Assembly: GCA_963971575.1 (NCBI GenBank) | Contig: OZ020623.1 | Coordinates: 17,362,980-17,426,979 of the forward strand | Length of the DNA stretch: 64,000 bases | Direction: 5' to 3' | Source: Liopterus haemorrhoidalis | Lineage: Eukaryota > Arthropoda > Insecta > Coleoptera > Dytiscidae | Part shown: piece after piece, positions 43,282 through 55,200 of the stretch | Position numbering within the stretch: position 1 is the first letter of the stretch | How the letters are laid out: each line of letters begins with the position of its first letter | The notes under the pieces: generated by a model | The model's database searches: none | Told to the model about the DNA's origin: nothing | The model's input: the letters and a program-made list of their open reading frames with translations, nothing else | Made by a program: the position numbers and the translations under genes

Positions 43282-46200
43282 CTACAAACAAAAATAAGGT
43301 TAAGTTAGTTTTACACAATTCATTTTTTTTGTCAGTTAATAGACCATATTAGTGTGTCGTCACATACATTTGCTGCCATCTGAGAGCTGAGTCCTTTGAG
43401 AAGTTTTTGACTGGTTTAAAATACATGTGATATTACTTTTGTTAATTTAATTTTATGAATATCTTCAATATTGCAGCAAACAATATGTATTTTTAATAAA
43501 TATACAGTCCAGATACTTTATATTATAGAATAATGATTTTATAAATATATAAATAAGGATTCGAAGATATATTTATAGGTTACGTTTTTAAATATTATGA
43601 AAATCAAAATATCTTTAGTATTTATTGAATTAACACTAAGTAAAGCCGCATTCAGAGCTCTTTGAAATTAACACGTTGTGTTGTTATAGATTGTTTTAAC
43701 GAGGTCAATTGGTATGATCGGACATGCTCGTGCTTTGTCGTTGCTATACTACTGTTGAGCGATATAGTGTTTCTGAAACTATTGCAAAACTTCAGCAGGA
43801 GACAGTGTTTTGTCAGGGACCCATGTTTTTTGGTGGTTTAAGGCATTTTCAGAAAGAAGAGAGCTGATTGGGTCCTTAACAAAACACTGTCTCCGTAGGC
43901 CTGCTGAAGTTCTGCAAAAGTTTCCGTTGCACTCTGCCCAAGTCTGAAGCAAAACCTGATAGCACACCGTTGCTCGTAATGAATGTCACTCATTTTTAGA
44001 ACGCACTAGAAAAAACTGTTTCACGAGAAAATCGCTACGGACAACAAAATTACTCTAGCGAGTTCAAACCCGTACTGAAGGCGTATCACAAGTTCACCTG
44101 CCGTCCCGCGTCCCAAATTTTGCCAGATCAAACGCTATGTTACCAGTCCGGTTACTTAATTTACACATCGCCGATTAGCCTCGTTGCAGAAATAGGCCGA
44201 TGTAAAATAAATAAATTAATTAATTTACATACCTCGTAAGCGTTCAAGAATTAAAAGAAAAAAAATCTTTTTACCTTTTCTATCAGCCATGGAATCAAAA
44301 AAACACCATGGTGCTTCATGTCCAGATCCACATTTAACAAAAGCAACATAATGTGATGTTTCAATACAGACAACAGCGAATAGTTCCATATATAACCGCG
44401 GTGGCGGGCAATGTTCTGCGATCTCCGCGAAATCTTGCGGCACTGTCAATGGTTTTGGTTTATGACTGCTTCGGTTCACGTGAGAGTGCGCTGTCTCCAG
44501 ACACATACCACAGAAACCAGTGCTTTCTAAACCGACACCACATTGCCCGAAACATTCTCGACATTCGAACTGAGCCAGTTTACCACAAACTGTACATTGG
44601 CGGGGAGCTGCAATTTAAAAACAGAGATGAATAAGGGAAATAAATTTAAGATCATAGCGCCGCGGCGGTCAATTTTGAAACGTAGATAGAGGGTACTTAA
44701 TGTTATTGTTACAGAGCTGTGAAAGTAAAATTATAGGAACAAATATATTTTACCAACAAGTAAGTATATACAAATGTTTATTAAGCCATTTTTTGCATGA
44801 CACGTCTAATGACTTGCTTCACAATAGAAGTCGTTGGCGTTAGTCATACTGTTTAAGTTTGTTTATGTCGATTTGTTTTTGGAAAGTCCAATAAAATGGA
44901 TAGATCTCATTGTTGTGTACCTATGTGCAAGTCAAGGAAATCGAGGAACCCTGAATTATCGTTACACAGATTTCCACCTACGTCAGACAATGTTAAATTA
45001 ATAACAAAACACGGAATCGAGGAAGTTGTAAACTGTCGTAAAGCTTGGATTAGAAAAGAAAAATTTGGAAAAAAAAAGTGGGCCAATGGTTGGAAATTTG
45101 ATTACACTTCCTCTCCTTCATATACAACGCATGAATTTTTAATTCCATCTATATACAGTCAGCGCTCACTTAACGCACTTAATGCGTACCCAATCTGTTG
45201 TACGTTAAGCGATTTGTACGTTAACCGGACGGTGTATTTCCATATAAATGTACATGATTACGATTTTTTTTGTACTCACATTGCTTCTCCATGTCCGTAC
45301 GAACGTACACTTGTCTGCACGAACGTTCACTTTGTCCGCACGAATGTACACTTTGTCCAAACAAACGTATAATCGCCACTTTGTGAATGGGCACTCGCTG
45401 GGAATTTGTGAATTATTAGAGAAATAGAGGTTGAAAATATTGTAGAATTAATAGATAATTCGGACCCTGATTTGGAAAGAAGAAACGATGTAATTCGGAA
45501 TCTTCGCAGTAGTACCGCTTGTTACAAAGTTATGTATCAGGAAAAGAAGAAGGCTTCAGTTTAATTAACTGTGGACAAATTTTTGATAAAAAATACCAAC
45601 AATGGATAATTTTTGTATGTAATGCATGTATTTGTTTATTTTCTATTCACTATATTGTTAATATTTTTTGTGAATAAAAAAGTACATAAAATTTTATAAT
45701 TTATTCAATAATACGCCCATTTTGTTTGTCAAAATTTGCGTGTTACGGAAATATACACGCATTTTCGCCGACGGGTCCAAGTGAAGTGTACGTGCGGACA
45801 TATTTCAAAATATATCTGTACGTAACATCGAACGTACGTTAAGCGGACGTACGTTCAGTGAGCGCTGACTGTACTTGAAATAATCCACTATACATTTTTT
45901 TTTATCACCATAACCTACAATAATCACAAAATATAGTTTTTATTTTTTTTTTAGAGACGTGTCATACATGAAAATGGCCTTATAAACATTTGTATATATT
46001 TGTGGATAAAATATAGACCGGGAGCTCATGACAGTTTTTGGTCTCCGATTTCATACAGCATGCCTTTTGGAGGAGAGAATATTTACCCTGTGACAACAAA
46101 AAAGGGATGGTACTAAACCCCTGCACGCTTTCGGTCTTAGGGAAAATTGCATTTCCACTTAAACACAAAATTTTTGTGCTTTTCTCTGATTTAATATTGC

Positions 46201-49200
46201 TTGCGCTTTTCTCAAAAGAAAGTTATAACAAATTTAAAGTCTTTTAAATATATGCATGCGATTCGGAGGGTCCCAAAGGGCTCAAACGGTCATGTGATCT
46301 TGTAATAAAAAAATTAGATTTTCCGCGTTTTCATACAGCATGCCTATAATTAAAAGACTTTAAATTTGTTATAACTTTCTTTTGACAAAAGGGCAAGCAA
46401 TATTAAATCAGAGAAAAACACAAAAATTTTGTGCAAGTGGAAATGCAATTTTCCCTATGACCGGAAAGCGTGCAGGGGTTTAGTACCATCCCTTTTTTGT
46501 TGTCACAGGGTAAATATTCTCTCCTCCAAAAGGCATGCTGTATGAAATCGGAGACCAAAAACTGTCATGAGCTCCCGGTCTAATAGTAAAACAGGTTCAC
46601 AAAATATTGTAAAATATATTTATTCCTATAATTTTACTTTCACAGCTATGTAACAATAACAGTAAGACCCTCTACCTACGTTGCAAAATTGACCCCCGCG
46701 GCGCTACGATCTTAAATTTATTTCCCTATGAGTTCTAGTAGTCACAAATATTACTTATAGACATTGATAAATAACAGCAAAGTTTATTCGTAAAGCTGCT
46801 TCTACAGCTTCAAGATTAACAGATTTTACGCTGTGCCTTGTGCTTAAATTTAATAGACTGTTTTAACGTTTAATAACAGCGTTCAAACCTATGAAAATTA
46901 ATGCGTAACGAATGTTGACATCTGTTTTTTTCAAACCAACCACGAACAAATAAATGCATTTATGTGACTTTTTACGAGCCCTCCATTAGCGAGTAGTGAT
47001 TTTATACTAAATATTAATAACAAAATTAAAGCCGCAACTACAGCAATTCTTTTTCGTTTTACGATTTCCGAAATTTGTTGAAATTTGTGCGACAGCAGTC
47101 TATATCACATTTTTATTGAATGAAAAATCTGATAATACAAATTTGGTAACACATCACATTCCAATATATTTTTACAATAAAATTTGCCCATTATGCCAGT
47201 GATTTTAATAAAAGGGCCCATACGGAAACCCGAGAAACATCCACACACAATTACATTAACTCCACCGTATTTTATAGTTGGTTTACTATATTTTGGATCC
47301 ATTTTTTTGTTGATTAGGAACGTCGGACCCACTTCATACCATCGGAACAAAACAAATTAAACTTGCTCTCATCCGAAAAAAGGACTGTTTTCCATTTTTA
47401 GGGTTTTGTAGGTATGACCAAAAAACCCTTATACCATCATTTTGTCGTCTGTCTGTCTGTTCGGTAAAAATTGTAGCCAAACGGCTAAACCTAGAGAGTT
47501 GAAATTTGGCATGCTTATACAGCTCTTTGACCCGCACACAGGAAAAATATCACCCTAAAAATATGTGCTCATAAAAAAAAAAAAGTTTTTAAATTCTGAG
47601 TAGGGTATCAAATGAAAGCCCTTGGTACGTGGATTAACGATCAAATTTTTATTTTTACAAAATAAATTATTTTAAAGCGGTTTTTGCAAAAATTGTGCAA
47701 AATTTTTTTTGTCCCACACCTTGTAGCCCAGATGGTTTAATTGGTGTGAGCCGGAATAGTACAACAGGCATTTTTGATCAGATTGATTTTGGAAAAAAAC
47801 GCATTTTTTGTGTTTTTTGGCTAATAATGTATAAAAGATATAATTATGTAACACGCTAGACTAGAAGATGTATCCTGGTGTAGTGGTTATGGTGCTCGCT
47901 TCTTACCCAACAAAATGAGTTCGATCCCTGCGAGAGGAGACAATATTATTTTTTGTTTTTTTTTTCATTTTTATTTTGTTTTTTAAATATTATAATATTT
48001 GACGTTATATTTTGGCAAATGTTGCATTTAATTTTTAAAAGCGTAAATTTAATAAACACTGGAAATTGTTGAAATTATAATTTAATTCTGTTTCAATGTA
48101 CACGAAATCAGAGGGGCGGAGCTTATGACTTATAACAACCAATGGAAGCCATAGGCGCAATTTTCAAAATCTTAATGAACCTTGGCTATATATTAAAAAA
48201 AATACTGCATATAGTTAGAAACCTAAATAATGGTATTAGGCATTCGAATTAAAATTAACAATAAAAATATTTTAACATAAAATTTGTTTTGGCATCCCAA
48301 ATAATCATCATTCACATAAATATTTAGTAAAAATACCTGCAAAATTCTGAAATGTGTAAAAATTCACACTTCACATCAATTTTTTAACTAACCAGTTTAT
48401 ATGCTGTTTTGTAAATTCTAATCTAGCCTTTCAATTCTTTTCAGATATTAAAGACTTCTTGGTTGTTCTGCATCCCCGTAAACTGGCTTCTCGAAAACGA
48501 CGTCTGATTGTAGTTAAAGAAATGTTTGGTCCATTTTTTTCGTCTAATAATTTTTTTATATCCAATGATAACGCAAAAGGGTTCTTAATCGACACAATTT
48601 AATTTTTTTATCAACAATTGAGTAAATTTTTGTAGGTCTATCTGGTTTTGATAGTGCTATTACACTATTTCTTTCATTAAAATTATGAATAGTTTTACTT
48701 AGTACTAAAAGGTGCAAATTTAAATGTTTAGCAATAAAAATTTGTTTTTCACCGTCATTATATATTTTTTTATTATTAATTCTTTCATATCTTTGCTTAA
48801 ATATACACCCCTTAGCATTTTTAATATTCAAAATTACTACCCAGAATACAAAAAAATCAACTATTATAACAAGCTTCCCAAGTTATACTGAATAAAAATA
48901 ATGTTTCTCTATTTATGGTCCAACAGGTTTCAATAAGTCTGTTATCATTTTTACAACAAATATTTTTAAGAGCAGGTTCTAACTTATAATTTGTAGTTGC
49001 TATACCAGGAATATTAATCAATAACATTTGTTATAGGGGAAAAATTATAAGATAGTAGCGCCACGCGGATTTTTTTGAAACCATTCTAAATCAGATACCA
49101 CTTGACATTTACTAGTAAATAATAGCGAAAAGTGTATCAAAAAACGACAAAAAATAAATAATTGTTTGCGATTTTCTGATTTTGTTTTAAAATTTTATAA

Positions 49201-52200
49201 TCAAGTAAGTATACACACGTATTGTGAGGACATTTTTTTTAAGTGACATTACTTGTAAACATCTTAAATACTACATTTTGTGATCTGGTTTTAAGTTATG
49301 GCGGCACAGTTTTCCATTGTCGATTATTTTAACTATATTGGGGCAAATAATAATTCCCGTGTTGTTTACCAAGGGGTAGAAATCTACAATGCTGGGCATA
49401 TAATATTGTGTGGAGTCACTGAAAAAAACAGAGAGTTCATAAAGATTTATGCATTATGCCTACAGACTTGTGCATGTACAAACACACACAATAACAGGAA
49501 TTTTCAAGATATGCGATAATAAATACAAAATTGAAAATATTCTTTGTAGTCACTATCATTAAAATGTAATGAGCAAACTTTGATATAAGGGCTCACTTTT
49601 TTTCCAATTTTTAAATTGTTTATCTAAACATCGCGTCGATTCCTAACCTCTTGCTTTCCCAATTTTGTTTCGAACCGTACGGTGTCTGATATTGGTGGAA
49701 ACAAATGAAACGATATTTTCGGGTTTCTTCTTTTCAATGAATTGCACATAGGCACACAACAATATGTATTATACTTTTTTCAATGATTATAATAAAACTT
49801 TAAAAACAAATTTCATACAAAACCAATACACAAAACGAAATATTGTCTGTAGTACACAAGTTCATGAAACGCTTACCAGATGGTAGGGTGCTTAGCTGCA
49901 AATCCCTATACTCTAATCGGGATTTATGAAAATCTAGATTAAAAAATCAGCTGTGGCCACCACAGGACCGATCGCCATCACAAAGTACTTGTTTAATTTA
50001 TGCTTCTTTATCAAAAAATGTCTCAAATAAAAGTTGTTAGTTATTGCTTTTATAGCAAATTTTGTTAAATAAATTTTTTCGAAACATTTCTTTGTTGTGA
50101 AATATTATCAAAAATCTTAAAACCGACACGAGTAAACTTCCATTTCTAGTTAACCGATTTTTACCAAAAGTTGATCAACTCGTGCCATTGGTGTCAAAAG
50201 CTTAAATATGAAGTTTCATAAAAATCCTTTTAGCCGAATTTGCTCTGCACGTGTACACCGACAGACAGATATCATGCTAAAAGTAGTCAAAACGTTATGT
50301 AGGGACCTCAATTCGTGGAGATCCATCGAAATGTCAAAATCGATATGATCACAATACTCCCTTATATATGTTGGCGGTCGGTAAAATGGTTTTGTTTCTC
50401 TACTTATGAAAGTTGATCGCCTTGTAATAACAAAATATTTTTTAAATAAGTACTTACAATTTTCAATAATATCAGTAACATCCAATAACTGGGAAGGTAA
50501 TATTCTAGGATACATCTTAAAATTCTTTCCAAATCTCGGCATTTGAATAATAAGACAAGAAGGAACTTCTTTTAATTTAATATCAGAACTTAAAAAACTT
50601 TGTTCAAACAATTGTTGAACGGAAGGTAAAGCCAATCCTTCATCTTTTTCAACAAATAATTGATAATGAAATGCTTCTTGTCCCGAACTTAGTTTTAGGA
50701 ATGGTTCAGCTTTTAAGATCTGTGCAAGAAGACTGTTTAAGAATTCTTCTGGATCTTTTTCTTCACTTGTAAGTCCTGAAACAGAACTTAATTCTTCGAG
50801 AAGTGTTCGTAGTTTCATTACTCGATCTGCTCGAACGTAAAGATTTTGTCGAAGTGGGTTTACTATTTCTTCTCGTAAAACACGTTGTACCTAAAACAAA
50901 ACCATGCCATTGAACACAAACTTAATATTTCAAAAATAGAAACGTGAAAGCAGATCTTGCTGAATTGGGGGTCTTAATTGCCTGTATGAATTCTAGGCAA
51001 GACGTTAAAATCTAAACGTCAAAAACTGATGTTAATTTTTTTACACCACTTTAAACGTAAATGTTATTCGCTAAGCATATTTATGTTAAAATTTTAACGC
51101 GGCGGCCGTAATAAGAACCGTTCTGATTTAAAAGTAAACAACTTTTTTTCAAAAATCTTATTTCTACAATAACCAATCATTTCGCTATTCTTTTTTATCT
51201 CTTTTATTTTACTAAAACATACCTTTTGAAGTCATATTTAGTTTGTGTTCAATAGTCATATTGAAGATTTACAAATTTTAAAAGTTTTTATTTAATATAG
51301 GGATATTTGTATTGGTATAGCTAAATAAAACTATGTTTACATTTGACATTTTATAATATGTTCTAATTTGTTTTGATACTTTGATACAATACAGTCTGTT
51401 CCAAACGGTTAAGCGGAACTAAATGGGAATTTAGTTCTTTTAGGTTGTCACGAGAAGGGACCTTGCTTGGGTTATTTCATTTTTCACGTTGGGATGTCAA
51501 AATTTAAAATTCCAACAATGAAACCATGGAAACGAATGACATATGTCAATATTAAATATTTTTTTTAGATATTTTAATGACAAAAAAATAAATAAATGGG
51601 AAATTTGTATTAAGAATGACACAAAAAATCAAAATATAATGAAAATGACATTTTAAAATGATATTAACCTTAACCAAAAAATGTTTATTGTAAGTATGAT
51701 TTACAAAGCTTAAACAAAACGGCCGAAAGGCACGATTTAAACGATGAAAGTAACTAGATTGCAAAATCTAGTTCCGCTTAACCGTTTGGAACAGACTGTA
51801 TGTGAACACATCACATATTGTCGGCTTACCTGTAAATACTTTTAAGGCCGAGAAGCATAACTTTTCAGGAGAGACAAAACTCTTGCTACAATTATTATTT
51901 TAGATCTCTGTTTTATGCATTTTTCATGAAATATCAGTAATACAATTTCAGTTACAATGGTCAAAAATTTTATGATTATTTTATCATTTTTGTATAATTT
52001 TACGAAAATAATAAAATTAAAAAAATTAAAATAGTCGAAGATCGGACTTAGAAGGTTTTACAAGTAAGCCGACGATATCTAACTTATAGTAATTTCAGAA
52101 ACCTTTTTTATTTAGTTTGTTGTTTATTTAGCAGTTTTGTGTTTAGTTATATATTTTCTTATAGATTTCCATTTGATATTATGTCTGTTCGTTTGTCTTG

Positions 52201-55200
52201 TTCTAACTTGTCCTTAAAACAAGGTCGTGACGTCATCAGAACATTATTTCACAGGAAATAGATGATGGTACAAACGAACGTACTTTGAACAAGTTATTGC
52301 AGTTTAACATAACCTTTTGATTTTTATTTACTTTTATTACACTATTTTCTATAAAAAATATATTGGTAAATAAAATAGTCAACATTATAAAATCGTTGAC
52401 TGAACAAATGATTCTTCAATCAAGGATAAAATACATCATTTATAGGTTATAGTTGATTATAAATGTAATTATTATATTTACCACAAGAAAAAATATAACA
52501 TTTATCCTCGATTAAGGCTTCACCTGTTGAACATTTCACCAAAAATGCTTTTTTCAACATTTTTTTTTACAATTTTAGGTTATTTAAACAAACAAAATAA
52601 AGTCAAAAAAAGTTAAAGAGTGACGTAACTAACTTATTCTAACTTGTCCGAATTTGTACTGCCTCTAGACGTAGTACAGTTTAGACAACTTAGAACCTGT
52701 TCTGAACTGACAAACGAACAATACTTGGACAGTTCAGAACATACAAACTAACGCTTTTTTGGAATTTAGACAACTTAGAACAGTTTGGATAACACAAACG
52801 AACACACCTATTGTGTGTAGTACATAGCTTCTTAGGTTAAATTCAACTTATTTCTATTTTATTTTCTTAGATCATATATTTGGATCACATCAGCCCTTTT
52901 TAGGACTATTTTGCGTATTACAATAGTTTATTTGTTTCTATTCTGTTCTCATTCCTATATTTTCATTTCATTCCGATACAAGTGACAGTGTTCGAATATT
53001 ATATTCGTTAAATGGATGAATGTAAACGTACTTATTATGACGTCAAAAAAAAAATGTGTCGCTTCCAGTGACGTAAATGCACTGATTCGCCGACTACCCT
53101 ATACAACCGCTAGCAACTTCAGACTGACTGACAACGTTGGCAAATGATCAGAGAAGGCATTAGTCGGTAAAAGACTGCAGGGAATGATATGCGCGGATAG
53201 TATATGCAAACGGTTCTTATTTAAATGACCTTTGTATATTTTACTTAATAAATTGAGACTGCTTAATACTTACTTCTTCATAATGATCAATATCATTATT
53301 GGTTCTGGGCCTGAAGAGTAGGCTGTCAAATACACTCGTGTATGTGAACATAGCAAACAAGGTGGCGTCTAGATAACACGAGTTATGATGCCCTTGTATG
53401 CCTCGGAATTTACCACAGACCGCCAACACATCTTCTTCAGTAGGCATACTTAGTGGAGGTATCGCTCCAGGTACAACAGGACTATCCATCTGAAATAAAT
53501 ATAAATTCACATGAGTCCTTAGAAGTGATGTGTCGGATATCCGTATCCCTATCCGCAGATGATCCGCAAAAAATAAATATCCATATCCGTATTTCCAATG
53601 CGGATCTTGAACGGATAACATATATTAGGTCGTCCAGGATGAAATTTGTAGTTAATAATATTACTAACTTTAACAGTATTATTTGACATTGGCTTAATAT
53701 TTTACCGTTTTTTTTTTTTTTTTTTTTGGAAAGTTGCACATATCTCTATAAATATGCTCTAAAAAATATCAAAAACTTTTTTTAATAATTAATTTTGTTG
53801 AAAATGGAACGGTCGGAAATTCGCACTATTATGAAGTATGAGTTCTTCGTGGAACTACGGCATCGCAGACCGCGCGAAACATTAATAGTATATTTGATTC
53901 TAGTGTTACTACGCAGCAGACGATATCAAATTGGTTCGCCAAATTTCGTAACTTAAAAACCAAACAAAAACAAAAAAAAAAAAAAAAAAAACTGGCTCAT
54001 CGATCACAGCACAAATATACTGCAACCAACTGCACGAAATGATGCAAAAACTTAATGAAAAACAGCCTAGATTGGTCAACAGATCGATTCCTATCTTATT
54101 GCATGATAACGCTAGGCCACACACCGCACAAATGACTGGCAAAACTACAGGAATTGGAGTTGGAACTTCTCTTCATCAACCTCCATACTCACTAGACCTG
54201 CCCCCCACTGACTACCACTTCTTCCGCAATTTGGACAACTTTTTAATAGGAAAACAGTTTAATTCCGACAATGCTGTAAAACTGGCCTTCCAGGAATTCA
54301 TTGAATCTCGTCCGCCAGGGTTTTACAGCACCGGCCTGAGCAACCTGCCGCTTAAAGTGGGAAACAGAATGCACCGAGTTCTACGACGCGTTAACGGCGT
54401 ACGTACGGCACCATCTGTCAGAAGAAAGTTAAAACCAAGCTGTCGTACGCAAGTGCACAGAATGGACAACGTTCTACGCCGTTGATACTGAATGTTCGTC
54501 AACTTCCAACTTTTGACGCTGTTGAACGTTGACGCAGAACACCTAACCTCAGTTTTTACTGAATAATAAAGTGTTTGTATGTATAAATAACTTGCATACA
54601 ACATAAATAACATCATTCACAAGTCTTCATCATCCATTATACTTTTAATAAAAGAAAGCGCACGTATAAATACAGATATAGGTTGTCAAGTGACACTTGA
54701 CGGCGTTAAAAATTATTGCATTGTGTTCAGGCGAAATTTCTCAACGGCGCTACGCAACGCTGTCGCAAATGACGCCGCGCTGACGCTGTAGCGCGCTGTG
54801 CATTCTGTTCCAGGCTTAAATGGCAAAAGTGTATAGACAATATGTGTGCATACTTTGATGAATAAAATAATTCCTTATATTTGTAAGTTAACAAATAACT
54901 TTGCCTTTTTTTCTACAAATTTCTTCCTTGATGACTTAATAGATAAATTCTAATTAGATATTGGTATAAGCTTGCGTTTCAAAGTGGAGTAAATTTTACT
55001 CTGACGTTTAAATTGCTGTTTAGTCGAGCATCACATTACTTGATGGTACATAATTTTAGAATGGTCGCGACTCGCGAGTAGTGGTGTCCTACCAACGGTC
55101 CGTGGGCCAGTTCCGGCCCGACGATAAGTTTAAAATGAACCACATGAAATTTCTGTCTGAGGACAGAAATTTCATGTGGTTCGTTCGTTCGTTTCAATTA

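Larger units (their letters stand above)
44634..46726 (+). mobile_element. THAP-G transposon in CYLD intron 3, long TIRs, two nested elements
   Basis: AGGGAAATAAATTTAAGATC and GATCTTAAATTTATTTCCC begin long inverted repeats of about 170 bp that also contain GTTATTGTTACA and TACAAATGTTTAT. TA lies outside. A THAP reading frame follows the left arm. A Tigger-like element (45156-45871) cuts the coding part, and MITE-5 (46016-46580) sits in the right arm. Confidence 0.78.
47040..48831 (-). pseudogene. Tc1-like transposase split by a GTCT-L repeat
   Basis: Reading the minus strand from 48831: AKHLNLHLLVLSKTIHNFNE and KPDRPTKIYSIVDKKIK are the N-terminal HTH of Tc1 transposases. SLTTIRRRFREASLRGCR and KARLEFTKQHINW follow up to 48390. 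The frame resumes after the repeat at 47399 with KWKTVLFSDESKFNLFCSDG (catalytic Asp region), then DPKYSKPTIKYGGVNVIVCG and CFSGFRMGPF. Several shifts and stops show decay. The DD34E C-terminal Glu region is not found. Confidence 0.78.
49036..49906 (+). mobile_element. THAP-G transposon with SWIM-like and THAP genes tail-to-tail
   Basis: GGGGAAAAATTATAAG starts and AAATCCC ends the element, with TA (TATA) on both sides. 871 bp. The left half encodes a SWIM-like protein start on the plus strand, the right half a THAP fragment on the minus strand, about 100 bp apart. Confidence 0.72.

Noticed and set aside
45157..45372. C-terminal extension of the THAP frame with repeated HFVRTNV
   Set aside because: This part is inside the inserted Tigger-like element and repeats its terminal text.
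47881..47942. Functional tRNA gene
   Set aside because: A and B boxes are present but acceptor, D and T stems do not pair; sequence is internal to a repeat.
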